DNA of 64,000 nt from contig NZ_CP049744.1 of the NCBI RefSeq assembly GCF_000760935.2, positions 4,495,501 to 4,559,500 of the forward strand, written 5' to 3'. Below are positions 41,957 through 52,286 of this stretch, one piece after another. The notes under the pieces were generated by a model. The model had not been told where the DNA came from and ran no database searches. It worked only from the letters and a program-made list of their open reading frames with translations. Made by a program: the position numbers and the translations under genes. Numbering within the stretch: position 1 is the first letter of the stretch; each line of letters starts with the position of its first letter. This stretch comes from Rhodococcoides fascians A25f (GTDB lineage Bacteria; Actinomycetota; Actinomycetes; Mycobacteriales; Mycobacteriaceae).

Positions 41957-43813
41957 ATGAGTGGCGAGTATCGGCAGGCGTTCGACGACAGCATCGACAA
42001 GCGTGAGCAATTCTGGCTCGAAGCCGCAGCGGGAGTCGATTGGGATACCCCTCCCACCAGTGCGTTCGACGGCTCGCGTTGGTTTCCCGGGGCCCGTCTG
42101 AACACCTGCTTCAATGCCCTGGACCGGCACGTCGATGCCGGGCACGGCGACCGGACCGCATTGATCTACGACTCGGCGATGCTCGGTCTCACCCGCAGCT
42201 ACACCTACGCCGAACTGCTCGATCAGGTCGCTCGCTTCGCCGGGGTACTGCGCGAGCAAGGTGTGGGGCCGGGCGACCGCGTGGTGATCTACCTACCGAT
42301 GATTCCCGAGGCCGTCGTCGCGATGCTCGCATGCGCCAGGCTCGGCGCAGTGCACTCGGTGGTGTTCGGCGGCTTCGCAGCCAAGGAGCTCGCGGCGAGG
42401 ATCGACGACGCCGAACCGGCACTGTTGATCACCGCCAGCGGCGGGTTCGAGCCCGGTCGCGTCATCGAATACCTCCCCTTGGTGGCACGCGCGCTGACTC
42501 TCACCACTGCGAAGACGCCATCGGTGATCGTGAAGTCGCGCGAGGGAATTCCCGGCGACCACGAGTGGCTGGACTGGGACACCCTCATCGCCGACGCCAC
42601 CGCCGCACAACCGGTTTCGGTGCTGGCTACCGATCCGCTGTACATCCTCTACACCTCGGGAACGACGGGAAAGCCCAAGGGTGTGGTGCGCGACAACGGC
42701 GGTCATGCCGTCGCGTTGACGTGGTCGATGCGCAACATCTACGACGTGGGGCCCGGGCAGGTGATGTGGACGGCGTCCGATGTCGGCTGGGTCGTCGGAC
42801 ATTCGTACATCGTCTACGCACCCCTGTTCGCCGGTGCCACAACGGTTCTGTACGAGGGCAAGCCCGTCGGCACTCCCGATGCCGGCGCATTCTGGCGGGT
42901 GATCCAGGATCACGGCGTCCGTGCCCTGTTCACCGCACCGACTGCGCTCCGCGCTATCCGCAAGGTCGATCCCCACGCCGCCGAGCTCGAGAAGTACGAC
43001 GTCTCGTCTCTGGAGACCTTGTTCGTCGCCGGCGAACGCCTGGATCCCGATACCTACGAGTGGATTTCGCGCACGCTCGATCGTCCGGTCGTCGACCACT
43101 GGTGGCAGACCGAAACCGGGTGGGCGATCTGCGCCAATCTTCGCGGATTGGAACCGCTCCCGATCAAATCGGGATCGCCGACGGTCCCGGTGCCGGGATT
43201 CCAAGTCGGAATTTTGGATGCGACGGGCGACCCCGTGGAGGCAGGTACCGAGGGCAACATCGTCGTGCAGCTGCCACTGCCACCGGGCGCACTGGTAGGT
43301 CTGTGGAACGACGAATCACGGTTCCAGCGTTCGTATCTCGATACGTTCCCCGGCTACTACCTCACCGGCGATTCCGGCTATATCGACGCCGACGGCTACG
43401 TCTACGTCCTCGGGCGCAGCGACGACGTCATCAACGTTGCAGGGCATCGCTTGTCGACCGGGTCGATGGAGGCGGTGCTCGCCGGCCATCCCGCCGTCGC
43501 CGAATGCGCCGTCATCGGTATCCACGACGACCTCAAAGGCCAGCGCCCCAGTGGTTACGTAGTACTCAAGGCCGGGGAGAACATCACCGAGGAGCAGCTG
43601 CGTACCGAACTGGTGGCCATGGTGCGCGATCAGATCGGTGCGCTCGCGACGTTCCGCGACGTGACGATCGTCGGAGCGCTGCCGAAGACCCGATCGGGCA
43701 AGATCCTGCGGAAGACGATGCGCCAGATCGTCGCAGGCGAGGAGTACGGCGTGCCGTCGACCATCGAGGATCCGGCCGTCCTCGATGCACTGGAGAAGCT
43801 GCTCGGCCGCTGA
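41957..43813 (+). CDS. propionyl-CoA synthetase-like acyl-CoA ligase
   Basis: A 618-aa ANL-superfamily ligase (about the length of PrpE). AMP-binding motif LYTSGTTGKPKGVVRD near residue 232, PRMxTE-like WWQTETGWAI near 385, and the C-terminal catalytic lysine in KTRSGKILRKTMR. The PrpE-like N-terminus FDDSIDKREQFWLEAA and SVVFGGFAAKELAARIDDA point to propionate or acetate activation. The ATG at 41957 follows the membrane gene by 10 bp, which may link it to the Mo operon. A 23-bp perfect hairpin follows the stop. Confidence 0.85.
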   Translation: MSGEYRQAFDDSIDKREQFWLEAAAGVDWDTPPTSAFDGSRWFPGARLNTCFNALDRHVDAGHGDRTALIYDSAMLGLTRSYTYAELLDQVARFAGVLREQGVGPGDRVVIYLPMIPEAVVAMLACARLGAVHSVVFGGFAAKELAARIDDAEPALLITASGGFEPGRVIEYLPLVARALTLTTAKTPSVIVKSREGIPGDHEWLDWDTLIADATAAQPVSVLATDPLYILYTSGTTGKPKGVVRDNGGHAVALTWSMRNIYDVGPGQVMWTASDVGWVVGHSYIVYAPLFAGATTVLYEGKPVGTPDAGAFWRVIQDHGVRALFTAPTALRAIRKVDPHAAELEKYDVSSLETLFVAGERLDPDTYEWISRTLDRPVVDHWWQTETGWAICANLRGLEPLPIKSGSPTVPVPGFQVGILDATGDPVEAGTEGNIVVQLPLPPGALVGLWNDESRFQRSYLDTFPGYYLTGDSGYIDADGYVYVLGRSDDVINVAGHRLSTGSMEAVLAGHPAVAECAVIGIHDDLKGQRPSGYVVLKAGENITEEQLRTELVAMVRDQIGALATFRDVTIVGALPKTRSGKILRKTMRQIVAGEEYGVPSTIEDPAVLDALEKLLGR

Positions 43814-43866
43814 CCCGTCGTGCGCGTTTTGCGTATGTCCAGGTACGCAAAACGCGCACGACGGGT
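43813..43866. terminator. 23-bp perfect hairpin after the acyl-CoA synthetase gene
   Basis: Arms at 43813-43835 and 43844-43866 pair without a mismatch around the 8-nt loop TGTCCAGG. The left arm includes the last base of the stop codon. The core TGCGCGTTTTGCGTA is shared with the hairpin at 20711-20759. Confidence 0.8.
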
Positions 43867-43949
43867 AGGGACGATCGCGACGCGAATTCGCGCAACGATG
43901 GCCGAAATCCGCGCGCCATGGCAACCTCCCGCGCGATAGCGTCATCGTC

Positions 43950-44852
43950 ATGACAGATCTCGACACCCGTCCTGCCGTCGACTGGCTCGCCCTCGGTGCG
44001 GTCATCGTCACGGTGGTCTCGTGGGCCTCGGCCTTCGTGGCCATTCGCGGCGTCGGCGAATCCTTCGGTGCCGGCCCGCTGGCATTGGGCCGGCTACTCA
44101 TCGGCTCGTTCGCACTCGGCGCGATAGTTCTCGTCAAGAGAAGGTGGGTCAAGCCGAACCGCACCCAGTGGCTGCAGATCATCAGCATCGGCGTCTTCTG
44201 GTTCGGCATCTACAACGTCTCCCTCAATGCCGCCGAACAGCGCGTCGACGCCGGGACGACGTCGATGATCATTCAGATCGGGCCGATTCTGGTCGCCCTG
44301 TTCGCGGGTCTACTTCTGGGCGAGGGCTTTCCGAGGTGGTTGGTGATCGGTGCAGGCATCGCGTTCGCCGGGGCCGTCATGGTCGGTGTCGTCACCGCCG
44401 TCACCACCACCTCGACCACCAAGACAGACGCCGACTTCCTCGGCATCGCACTGTGTCTGGTGTCCGCGGTGACCTACGCGATCGGAGTACTCAGCCAGAA
44501 GCCGGTGCTACGGACGATCCCCGGACTTCAGGTCACGTGGATGGCCTGCACCATCGGCGCGGTATGCACGCTGCCCTTCGCACCGGCACTGCTCGACGAC
44601 CTGTCGACCGCCTCGACCGGTGCCACCGGCGGACTGATCTACCTCGGCCTGGTGCCGACCGCACTGGCCTTCAGCACGTGGGCCTACGCGCTGACGAGAA
44701 TGAACGCAGGCAAGCTCGGCATCACCACGTACGCCGTGCCGCCGATCACCATCACTCTCGCCTGGCTCTTGCTGGGCGAAGTCCCGCACTACCTCGCCGT
44801 GGTCGGCGGAGTGATCTGCCTCGTCGGAGTCGGATTGTCCCGCAGAAAATAG
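43950..44852 (+). CDS. EamA/DMT-family transporter
   Basis: A 300-aa drug/metabolite exporter with ten spans in two EamA repeats. The first repeat has LALGAVIVTVVSWASAFVAIRGVGES; the second has FLGIALCLVSAVTYAIGVLSQK. The typical AGTTSMIIQIGPILVALF and MNAGKLGITTYAVPPITI segments are present. The substrate is unknown. It is convergent with the photolyase gene, with 6 bp between stops. Confidence 0.85.
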   Translation: MTDLDTRPAVDWLALGAVIVTVVSWASAFVAIRGVGESFGAGPLALGRLLIGSFALGAIVLVKRRWVKPNRTQWLQIISIGVFWFGIYNVSLNAAEQRVDAGTTSMIIQIGPILVALFAGLLLGEGFPRWLVIGAGIAFAGAVMVGVVTAVTTTSTTKTDADFLGIALCLVSAVTYAIGVLSQKPVLRTIPGLQVTWMACTIGAVCTLPFAPALLDDLSTASTGATGGLIYLGLVPTALAFSTWAYALTRMNAGKLGITTYAVPPITITLAWLLLGEVPHYLAVVGGVICLVGVGLSRRK

Positions 44853-44858
44853 CAGCCG

Positions 44859-46187
44859 CTACAGCTTCTTGAACCGTGCGATCGCCACTTCACGCTCGTG
44901 CTTGTGGTCGACGATCGGCTCCACGTAGCCCTTGGGCCGGCCGAACTTCAACGTGTGCACTGCTTTTCCTTCTTCACCGCGCAGCTCCGGCACCCAGCGT
45001 CGAACGTAGTCGCCGGTGGGGTCGAACTTCTCGCCCTGGGTGATCGGATTGAACACACGGAAGTACGGCGAGGCGTCGGTGCCGGTTCCCGCGGTCCACT
45101 GCCAGCCGTGCTGGTTGCTGGCCAGATCGCCGTCGACGAGATGCTGCATGAAGTAGCGCGCACCCCGCCACCACGGCAGGTGCAGATCCTTGACGAGGAA
45201 CGACGCGACAATCATGCGGACCCGGTTGTGCATCCACTTCTCCGAGTTCAACTGCCGCATACCGGCATCGACGATCGGGAAGCCCGTCTCACCCGTGCAC
45301 CACGCCTCGAACAACTCGTCGGCGTGCTTGCCCGAGTCGATCTTGATCTTGTCGAACTTCTTGACGTAGTTTTCCCGGGCACTGTCGGGACGCTGAAAGA
45401 GTATGTCTGCGTAAAAGTCTCGCCAGCAGATCTGCCGACGGTACGACGCGGATCCCTCGCTGCGTAGCTTGCCGAGGTCGGCCAACATCGTCCGCGGGTG
45501 AATGGTTCCGTACTTCAGATGCACCGACATCCGGCTCGTCGAATCCAGGTCGGGACGATTGCGCTCGTCGTCGTACGCAGCAACCTCGTCGAGAAATTCC
45601 TTCCACTGCTTCGACGCGGCGGCCTCACCGGCTGCTGCGTCGGACGCCTCCTTCTCGGAAGGAATCTTCACGCGCCGAACACCTTTGACCTCGTCCGGGT
45701 CGATCCACGTCGCACTTGCGGCCGACGTATCGGCAGGTCCGCGCCAGCCGTGTTCCAGCCACTGGCGCGAGTACGGTGTGAACACCTTGTACGGCTCGCC
45801 GTCGTTCTTGAGGATCCGCCCGGGGGCGACCGCGTACGGGGACCCGGTCTCGACCAGGGTCACCTTCTCGCCCACTCGCTTGTCTCGCTCGCGACCGTAC
45901 GGGCCGTAGTCGGCACTGATGTGGACGTCCTCGGCGTCGATCGCCTTCGCCACCTTCGGGACCACCGTCTCGGGGTCACCGTGCACCACCATCAACCTGC
46001 CGTCGAGCTTCTCGTCCAATGCCTCGAGCGAACGAAACAGGAAGTCCTTGCGCGGCCCGCCCGACGGCTTCAACAAACGGTCGTCGAGCACGAAGAGCCC
46101 GAGCACCGGATCTCCGGACTCGGCAGCGGCGGTGAGGGTGGGCAGATCCCCCAGACGAAGATCACGGCGAAACCATACGAGCGACAT
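44859..46187 (-). CDS. phr: deoxyribodipyrimidine photolyase, class I
   Basis: A 442-aa CPD photolyase that repairs UV dimers with blue light. The N-terminal antenna domain begins [16 protein letters not shown]. The FAD-binding part includes [28 protein letters not shown] and [11 protein letters not shown], both signatures of class I enzymes. The ATG at 46187 matches the family start; the open frame reaches 46307 without similarity. Its promoter region is shared with the small gene at 46329. Confidence 0.93.
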   Translation of the reverse strand: MSLVWFRRDLRLGDLPTLTAAAESGDPVLGLFVLDDRLLKPSGGPRKDFLFRSLEALDEKLDGRLMVVHGDPETVVPKVAKAIDAEDVHISADYGPYGRERDKRVGEKVTLVETGSPYAVAPGRILKNDGEPYKVFTPYSRQWLEHGWRGPADTSAASATWIDPDEVKGVRRVKIPSEKEASDAAAGEAAASKQWKEFLDEVAAYDDERNRPDLDSTSRMSVHLKYGTIHPRTMLADLGKLRSEGSASYRRQICWRDFYADILFQRPDSARENYVKKFDKIKIDSGKHADELFEAWCTGETGFPIVDAGMRQLNSEKWMHNRVRMIVASFLVKDLHLPWWRGARYFMQHLVDGDLASNQHGWQWTAGTGTDASPYFRVFNPITQGEKFDPTGDYVRRWVPELRGEEGKAVHTLKFGRPKGYVEPIVDHKHEREVAIARFKKL

Positions 46188-46241
46188 GGTTCCAGTCTTA
46201 CCCAACCGCCCGGAGTGCAACCCGCACCCTCGCCCCGCGCA

Positions 46242-46254
46242 ATTCTCAGAGAAT
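46242..46254. promoter_or_regulatory. palindrome in the phr-prrA divergent region
   Basis: ATTCTC-A-GAGAAT, perfect 6-bp arms, at 46242-46254. It lies 55 bp before phr and 75 bp before the small ORF. A candidate operator, possibly for PrrA autoregulation; not tested. Confidence 0.35.
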
Positions 46255-46328
46255 CGCCAACGACGGCTCACCAAGGCCGCAACATGGGCCTCTACCTTGG
46301 GAAACACAGAAGAGAGAAGGAGAACATC

Positions 46329-46535
46329 ATGACGAACACCCGCCCCTTCCCCGGCGCTCTTTCCCTGGTGAACAGCACCTGCACCTTCGAGAAGTACTAC
46401 GAGCAGCTCTACGCCAAGGCTCCGGCACTCGCCTGGTCACTCGATGCCGACACCGGCCGCCGCAGTGCACTCGAGGAGTTCTTCGCCAAGACGCCAGAGG
46501 AACGCCGAACCACCGTCGACAGCTGGGTTGCCTGA
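46329..46535 (+). CDS. small conserved-type protein upstream of prrA
   Basis: A 68-aa soluble protein beginning [20 protein letters not shown], with no recognised domain. GAGAAGGAG lies just upstream of the ATG, a strong ribosome site, and the gene ends 17 bp before prrA in the same direction. It has an aromatic-rich middle (FEKYYEQLY). It is likely expressed with the PrrAB operon; its function is unknown. Confidence 0.65.
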   Translation: MTNTRPFPGALSLVNSTCTFEKYYEQLYAKAPALAWSLDADTGRRSALEEFFAKTPEERRTTVDSWVA

Positions 46536-46552
46536 ACCGTCACAATGGACCG

Positions 46553-47281
46553 GTGACCGAATCGTCGAGTTCCCCCGCCACCGTCCTCGTCGTCGATGAC
46601 GACGCCGACGTGCTGTCCTCACTGCAACGTGGACTGCGCCTGTCGGGGTTCACCGTCATCACCGCATCCGACGGAGCGGAGGCACTCGGCGTGGTCTCCA
46701 GATCCACGCCCGACGCGATCGTGCTCGACATCAACATGCCGGTACTCGACGGAGCCAGCGTCGTGACCGCGTTGCGTGCGATGGGAAACGACATCCCGAT
46801 CTGCGTGCTCAGTGCCCGTAGCTCGGTGGACGATCGCATCGCCGGGCTCGAATCCGGTGCCGACGACTACCTCACCAAACCGTTCGTGCTGGCCGAACTC
46901 GTTGCGAGGATCCGCGCGATGCTGCGCCGGCGCGGCACCAATCCGGTTGTACCGGTGGCAGATTCGGGTGTGCCGAACTCGGCGGTGGCCATCGGGAGCC
47001 TTGTGGTCGACATCCCCGGTTATCGCGTGCATCGCGGCGGAGTCGACATCGATCTGACCAAGCGGGAATTCGAGCTGCTGGCAATTCTGGCTCGGAACAA
47101 GGGCGTGGTCCTCACGCGTGAGCGATTGCTCGAACTGGTGTGGGGCTACGACTTCGTCGCCGACACCAACGTCGTCGACGTGTTCGTCGGCTATCTGCGT
47201 CGCAAACTCGAATCCGATGGGTCTCCGCGCATCCTGCACACCGTCCGCGGCGTCGGATTCGTCGTCCGAGACGCCGCATGA
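46553..47281 (+). CDS. prrA: PrrA, OmpR-family response regulator
   Basis: A 242-aa regulator. The receiver domain has D59 in [21 protein letters not shown], and the winged-helix DNA-binding C-terminus includes [13 protein letters not shown] and [13 protein letters not shown]. Remembered similarity with M. tuberculosis PrrA is high over the whole length. PrrA is essential in mycobacteria and linked to respiration and ammonium response. GTG start. The prrB gene overlaps its stop by 4 bp. Confidence 0.92.
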   Translation: MTESSSSPATVLVVDDDADVLSSLQRGLRLSGFTVITASDGAEALGVVSRSTPDAIVLDINMPVLDGASVVTALRAMGNDIPICVLSARSSVDDRIAGLESGADDYLTKPFVLAELVARIRAMLRRRGTNPVVPVADSGVPNSAVAIGSLVVDIPGYRVHRGGVDIDLTKREFELLAILARNKGVVLTRERLLELVWGYDFVADTNVVDVFVGYLRRKLESDGSPRILHTVRGVGFVVRDAA

Positions 47282-48579
47282 GCTTCTCGCTGCGTGCCCG
47301 CGTCGCTGCCGCCACGGCCCTCGGTGCCACCCTCGTGGTCGCCGCACTCGCGGTGGTCACCTCGGTTGCCATCTCCCGCAACAACGTCAATCAGCTCGAC
47401 GAACGGTTGACGACAGCGTCTCAGGTGCTGGTCCCGAATTCGTCGACGTTGGAGGCCTTCATCGATCAACTCTCCGGCGCATTCGCCGTCACCATTCGCA
47501 GCGGCGACATCGTGGTCGCGTCCACACCGACGCGGCTGCCCGCGCTGGACACCGGATCGCAGACCGTCGACGTCGACGGTCAACGGTTCCGCGTCTACAC
47601 GGCAGTATCGACCGTCGTGTCCACGATCTCCATTTCGATCGGCGTGCCGGCCCTCGAGGCACAACAGGTGACCGACGAGCAACAGAAACAGGTACTGATG
47701 CTGGGGCTGGTTGCGATCGCCGTGTCCACGGGTCTGGGCTGGCTGTTCGGCGGGCGAGCCGTCAGACCGCTGGTGACGCTGACCCGGCAGGTCAGCGCGC
47801 AGCCACCGACCGCTCCCGAGACCCGCACCGGCGTCACCGAGGCCGACGCACTCGCGGTCGCGATCGGGGGCATGCTGACCAGACTCAACGAGGCACAGGA
47901 CCGCACCAATGCCGCCCTCGACACCGCACGCGACTTCGCGGCCGTCTCCGCACACGAACTACGCACCCCACTGACGGCGATGCGCACCGACATCGAGGTC
48001 CTGCGAACCCTCGACCTCGAGCCAGCGCAGCAACGCGAGATTCTGGGTGACCTCGAGCGAACGCAGGGACGGGTGGAGACGACGCTGACCGCTCTGGAAC
48101 GACTCGCGTCGGGTGAACTGTCCAGTGAGGGCGACAGAGTCGAGACCGACATCATCGACATCTGCGACGTCGCAGCCCAGGACGCGCAGAGACTGCACCC
48201 CGAGCTCGACATCCGCGTGGAGTCCGCTCCCGATTCCGAGATCACGATGCGCGCACTACCGACCGGTCTGCGGTTGGCCGTCGACAACGTGATCGGCAAT
48301 GCCGTCCGGCACGGCAACGCAACCACGATCGTCATCACCGCCGAACGGGTGGACACGACAGTGCGCGTTCTGATCGACGACAACGGATCCGGTGTTCCTG
48401 TCGATGAACGCGAATCGGTGTTCGGCCGCTTCGAGCGCGGCACCAGGGCAGCGAAGGGTGGCTCGGGACTCGGCCTGGCACTGGTTGCACAGCAGGCCGA
48501 ATTGCACGGTGGCCGTGTCTACTTCACCGACAGTCCACTGGGCGGCGCGCGCCTGGTGATGGAGTTGCAGATTCGCTAG
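47278..48579 (+). CDS. prrB: PrrB, sensor histidine kinase
   Basis: A 433-aa kinase: two membrane spans (about 8-32 and 140-162) flank a small extracytoplasmic sensor. A HAMP domain is followed by phosphoacceptor His in [11 protein letters not shown] box [11 protein letters not shown] and G boxes DNGSGVP and GGSGLGLAL. It phosphorylates PrrA. The ATG at 47278 ([12 protein letters not shown]) overlaps the prrA stop. The order prrA-prrB is as in mycobacteria. Confidence 0.9.
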   Translation: MSFSLRARVAAATALGATLVVAALAVVTSVAISRNNVNQLDERLTTASQVLVPNSSTLEAFIDQLSGAFAVTIRSGDIVVASTPTRLPALDTGSQTVDVDGQRFRVYTAVSTVVSTISISIGVPALEAQQVTDEQQKQVLMLGLVAIAVSTGLGWLFGGRAVRPLVTLTRQVSAQPPTAPETRTGVTEADALAVAIGGMLTRLNEAQDRTNAALDTARDFAAVSAHELRTPLTAMRTDIEVLRTLDLEPAQQREILGDLERTQGRVETTLTALERLASGELSSEGDRVETDIIDICDVAAQDAQRLHPELDIRVESAPDSEITMRALPTGLRLAVDNVIGNAVRHGNATTIVITAERVDTTVRVLIDDNGSGVPVDERESVFGRFERGTRAAKGGSGLGLALVAQQAELHGGRVYFTDSPLGGARLVMELQIR

Positions 48580-48641
48580 GTTGCGGCATTCGTTACGCAG
48601 GAGAAACCCGCGGGACCGCTCGATGCGAGGAGTATGGACCC

Positions 48642-49679
48642 GTGCACTCGCCATCGGATTTCACCGTCCCCGTCATCGACATCTCGCCGTACGTCCTGGG
48701 TGATCGCTCCCCGAACGCCGACGCGATCGCGCGCCGAAGAGTGGCATCTGACGTCGACCATGCATGCAGCACAGTCGGTTTCATGCAGATCGTGGGGCAC
48801 GGCATCCAAGACGAGATCGTTGACGGGCTCGCAGCGGCGATGGATTCGTTCTTCGGACTCGACCCAGCGCAGAAATCGGCCTACATCTGCCCGCCCGAGC
48901 TCAACCGCGGCTACACCGCACCGAAGAGCGAAACGTTGAGCCTGAGCCTTGGGCTCGATTCGGCATCGGGCATGAACGACTACTTCGAGGCATTCAACAT
49001 CGGCACCGGTGAGCCGAACACCTGGCCCGAGTCCACCGGGTTCCGGAACGCCGTCGAACTGTATTTCGCCGAAGCTGCGCGCGTGGCCCGGACGCTGACC
49101 GGGGTGTTCGCCGACGCCCTCAGGGAATCGCCGAACCTGTTCTCACGCATCACCGATCAGTCATTGGACACGCTGCGAATGAACAACTACGCGCTCGATC
49201 CGGGCACCGAGGTACCGGACCGCGAACTCATCGGAATGAGCGAGCACACCGACTACGGATTGGTGACGGTGCTGTGGGCCGATCGGGTGCCCGGTCTGCA
49301 GGTCCTCGGCACCGACCGGCTGTGGCACGACGTGCAGCCTGCCGAGGGCGCGATGCTGGTGAATCTGGGTGATCTGACGGCCCGATTGACCAACGATCGG
49401 TGGATGTCGACTCTGCATCGCGTGCGGCCACCGGTATCGGGCGGGACGATCCAGCGCAGGCGTTCTGCGGCCTTCTTCCACGACGGCAACCTCGACGCGG
49501 TGATCGCGCCGTTGGCGTCGTGCATCGAGGCCGGCGCAGCGCCCCGGTACCGACCGGTGACCGTGGCCGAACACATTCAGGCAAAGCTTGCAGGTTCCCG
49601 AGGCGGAACGGCGAATGCCTCGGCAACCCGCGAAGCCGAGCGGGTGCGACGCGCAGTTACTGGACCTGCAGTTACTTGA
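48642..49679 (+). CDS. 2-oxoglutarate/Fe(II)-dependent oxygenase, IPNS-like
   Basis: A 345-aa isopenicillin-N-synthase-like oxygenase. The DIOX_N region opens VPVIDISPYVLG. Iron is bound by H and D of SEHTDYGLVTVLW and H of STLHRVRPP, and 2-oxoglutarate by R of RRRSAAFF. The family includes oxygenases of amino acids, flavonoids, gibberellins and thymine. The substrate is unknown. GTG start. It follows prrB by 62 bp. Confidence 0.83.
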   Translation: MHSPSDFTVPVIDISPYVLGDRSPNADAIARRRVASDVDHACSTVGFMQIVGHGIQDEIVDGLAAAMDSFFGLDPAQKSAYICPPELNRGYTAPKSETLSLSLGLDSASGMNDYFEAFNIGTGEPNTWPESTGFRNAVELYFAEAARVARTLTGVFADALRESPNLFSRITDQSLDTLRMNNYALDPGTEVPDRELIGMSEHTDYGLVTVLWADRVPGLQVLGTDRLWHDVQPAEGAMLVNLGDLTARLTNDRWMSTLHRVRPPVSGGTIQRRRSAAFFHDGNLDAVIAPLASCIEAGAAPRYRPVTVAEHIQAKLAGSRGGTANASATREAERVRRAVTGPAVT

Positions 49680-49686
49680 CCTGCTG

Positions 49687-50046
49687 TTACTTGACGTCCA
49701 GCAGGTCGATGACGAACACGAGCGTCTTGCCGGAGAGGCGATGACCTGCGCCGGCGGGGCCGTAGGCGAGCTCCGGCGGAATGGTGAGCTGACGGCGTCC
49801 GCCGACCTTCATTCCGGGGATGCCGTCCTGCCAACCCTGAATCAATCCGCGCAACGGAAACTGGATGGATTCGCCGCGGTTCCAGGACGAGTCGAACTCT
49901 TCGCCCGAGTCGAACTCGACGCCGACGTAGTGCACCTCGACGGTGCCGCCTGCAACTGCCTCTGCGCCGTCACCCTCGACGAGGTCGACCGTCACCAGGT
50001 CCAATGGTGCCGGTCCGGCCTGAAATTCGATCACTGGCTTCGTCAC
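49687..50046 (-). CDS. FKBP-type peptidyl-prolyl isomerase
   Basis: A 119-aa single-domain FKBP: VEVHYVGVEFDSGEEFDSSW, FPLRGLIQGWQDGIPGMKVGGRRQLTIPPELAYG and a final LVFVIDLLDV strand. It accelerates proline isomerisation during folding. The GTG at 50046 (VTKPVIEFQAG) has AGGAG 6 nt upstream. The upstream extension to 50139 lacks a ribosome site. It is cytosolic, with no signal peptide. Confidence 0.9.
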   Translation of the reverse strand: MTKPVIEFQAGPAPLDLVTVDLVEGDGAEAVAGGTVEVHYVGVEFDSGEEFDSSWNRGESIQFPLRGLIQGWQDGIPGMKVGGRRQLTIPPELAYGPAGAGHRLSGKTLVFVIDLLDVK

Positions 50047-50131
50047 TGAAGTCTCCTGCGGTTGATGCCGGCCCGCCGACGCCGGCTGTGAAGCTCTGGG
50101 CATATTCCGCTTCGACTTTACGTCGTGACGG

Positions 50132-50806
50132 TCAACCAATTGGAGCTGGCATCAGATTCGTCTTGTATTCGCAGGTCAACGTGTTGCCGGTTGCGGGGTC
50201 GCCCATCTCCACCTTCCAGGCGTCGGAGAACTGATTCACCCCGTGGTGCATCGAGATGGTGCCCGAGATCAATACCGTTCCACGCGAGAACAGTCCACGT
50301 TCGGTGAGCACGTCCAGCCAGTACTGCGGAGCGAGAAGATCACCGAGCGTTCCCGACTGGATGAGCACTCCGTCGGCCCACCCGGTCAGGGTGATGTCGT
50401 CCAGTCGGTCGGCCACCTCGCTCAACCGCCACGCACCGGCGCCGAGCACGTCGGGAGCCGCGTTCTTGCTCCACGCGACGCTGTGAACTTCCAGGTCACG
50501 GTCAGTGTGGTCGCATGCCACCGTGAGCAGCACGTCGTCGACCGTGTCGCCCAGGATCACCAGAGCCCATTCCGCCTCACCCGAGGTGCGACCGTGCTGG
50601 ACGGCGACGGCATCGGTCTGCTGCGCCAGGTACGGCGAGATGGGATACAGCGCCGGGGTCACCGTCGGAGCGGGAACGCCCAGTTCGGCCAGCTCGGCGA
50701 TATGCGACGCCACCTCCTCCTGGTTGCGTCCGGCATAGCCCGCATTGAGCAGTGCGGTCACTTCTACCGACTCGGTCGAGCCGTCGGGCAACGTGAATGT
50801 GAGCAT
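50132..50806 (-). CDS. DUF2848 protein
   Basis: A 224-aa protein matching the DUF2848 pattern: LTFTLPDGS at the start, IAELAELGVPAPTVTPALYPIS, and ISGTISMHHGVNQFSD near the end. DUF2848 resembles the fumarylacetoacetate hydrolase fold, and its genes are often next to amidases, but no function is proven. The ATG at 50806 has GAGGAGAGGG upstream. It is divergent from an MHS transporter, with a shared palindrome between, in a cassette that includes a nitrilase-family amidase. Confidence 0.75.
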   Translation of the reverse strand: MLTFTLPDGSTESVEVTALLNAGYAGRNQEEVASHIAELAELGVPAPTVTPALYPISPYLAQQTDAVAVQHGRTSGEAEWALVILGDTVDDVLLTVACDHTDRDLEVHSVAWSKNAAPDVLGAGAWRLSEVADRLDDITLTGWADGVLIQSGTLGDLLAPQYWLDVLTERGLFSRGTVLISGTISMHHGVNQFSDAWKVEMGDPATGNTLTCEYKTNLMPAPIG

Positions 50807-50861
50807 CAGTAAGGACCCTCTCCTCGTAAATTTTCTGTTTCCGATACGCCCAAAGCCTTGC

Positions 50862-50878
50862 GCATACGTCTTGTATAC
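50862..50878. promoter_or_regulatory. GntR-type operator 1 (DUF2848/MHS divergent region)
   Basis: GCATACGTCTTGTATAC. The last part with the next base, TGTATACA (50872-50879), is a perfect palindrome. Fourteen of seventeen bases match the element at 52896-52912, GCATACGATATGTATAC, next to the GntR gene. Confidence 0.7.
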
Positions 50879-50936
50879 AGCAAGTATGGAGCACGTACAA
50901 CGGATAGAGTGATCCCAGGCACACGAAGGAGTCGTC

Positions 50937-52286
50937 ATGACCGAACCTGTTTCGGTAGATAGAAAGGGCCTGGCCAAGGCCTTCGCGGCCAGCCTGACCG
51001 GAACGGCATTGGAGTGGTACGACTTCGCCGTCTACTCGGCCGCCGCCGCGCTGGTGTTTCCGCTGGTCTTCTTCCCGGACAGCGACCCGCTGACCGGCAC
51101 ATTGCTCGCCTTCTCCACCTACGCCGTCGGGTACATCGCCCGTCCGGTCGGTGGATTCGTCTTCGGGCGGCTCGGCGACGTCATCGGGCGAAAACAGCTC
51201 CTCGTCATCACCCTGATGCTGATCGGCGTCACCACATTCGCCATCGGCTTGATCCCCGGATACGACACCATCGGCATCGCGGCCCCGATCATTCTCGTCA
51301 CCATGCGGTTCTGCCAGGGCGTGGCCGTCGGCGGCGAGTGGGGTGGTGCCGTTCTGCTCTCCAGCGAATACGGCGATCCCCGCAAGCGCGGGTTCTGGTC
51401 CTCCGCGGCACAGATCGGGCCACCCGCGGGCAACCTGCTCGCCAACGGCGCACTTGCAATCCTGACGCTGTCGTTGACCGACCAGCAGTTCGAGTCCTGG
51501 GGATGGCGTGTTGCATTCCTCTTCTCGGCCGTACTCGTCGGATTCGGCCTGTGGATCCGACTGAAGCTCGAGGACACCCCGGTGTTCAAAGCACTTCAGG
51601 AGAGCGGTGATCGCTCCGAAGCCCCGATCAGCGAGGTGTTCAAGACCGAACTCCGTCCACTGGTGGCAGGCATCATGTCTCGCGTCGCGCCGGACGTCAT
51701 CTACGCACTGTTCACGGTCTTCTCCATCACCTACGGCACCCAGAAGTTGGGCTTCGAGCGCAGCGAGGTTCTCACGGCCATTCTGATCGGATCGGCATGC
51801 CAGCTCGGCCTGATCCCGCTCGCCGGAGCGGTCTCCGACCGCATCAACCGGCGCCTCGTCTACGGCGTCGCAGCCGTGGGCGGTGTTGCCTGGAGCGCAC
51901 TCTTCTTCCTCGTCATCGGCGGAGGATCTCTACCGCTGCTGATCCTGGGTGTGGTTGTGGGCCTGGCGTTCCACTCGTTCATGTACGGGCCACAGGCAGC
52001 ATTCGTCACCGAGCAGTTCAGCGTGCGATTGCGCTCCACGGGTAGCTCGTTGGCGTACACGATTGCCGGAGTGTTCGGCGGAGCGATGGCACCGCTGATC
52101 TTCGTGTACCTGCTGGACAAGACGGACAGTTGGGTACCGATCGCCGGATACATCGTGATCGTCGGTGCCGTCACACTCGTCGGCCTCGCACTCGGGCGCA
52201 ACCCCGACCCCACCGAGGACGAGCACTACGTGCTCCTGAACCAGGAGAACGAAAAGGCTACGCGCGCAGCAGAGTCTGAAGTGTGA
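50937..52286 (+). CDS. MHS-family MFS transporter
   Basis: A 449-aa metabolite:H+ symporter with 12 spans. It begins with the family marker FAASLTGTALEWYDFAVYSA. Between spans 2 and 3 GGFVFGRLGDVIGRK is the MFS signature; GVAVGGEWGGAVLLSSEY follows. Substrates of the family are dicarboxylates, shikimate, betaine and aromatic acids. Divergent from DUF2848; its 3' end overlaps the GntR gene by 29 bp on opposite strands. Confidence 0.87.
   Translation: MTEPVSVDRKGLAKAFAASLTGTALEWYDFAVYSAAAALVFPLVFFPDSDPLTGTLLAFSTYAVGYIARPVGGFVFGRLGDVIGRKQLLVITLMLIGVTTFAIGLIPGYDTIGIAAPIILVTMRFCQGVAVGGEWGGAVLLSSEYGDPRKRGFWSSAAQIGPPAGNLLANGALAILTLSLTDQQFESWGWRVAFLFSAVLVGFGLWIRLKLEDTPVFKALQESGDRSEAPISEVFKTELRPLVAGIMSRVAPDVIYALFTVFSITYGTQKLGFERSEVLTAILIGSACQLGLIPLAGAVSDRINRRLVYGVAAVGGVAWSALFFLVIGGGSLPLLILGVVVGLAFHSFMYGPQAAFVTEQFSVRLRSTGSSLAYTIAGVFGGAMAPLIFVYLLDKTDSWVPIAGYIVIVGAVTLVGLALGRNPDPTEDEHYVLLNQENEKATRAAESEV

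Noticed and set aside
42040..43953. 637-codon open frame overlapping the acyl-CoA synthetase gene in another frame
   Set aside because: Arg-rich shadow frame; the ligase frame carries all catalytic motifs.
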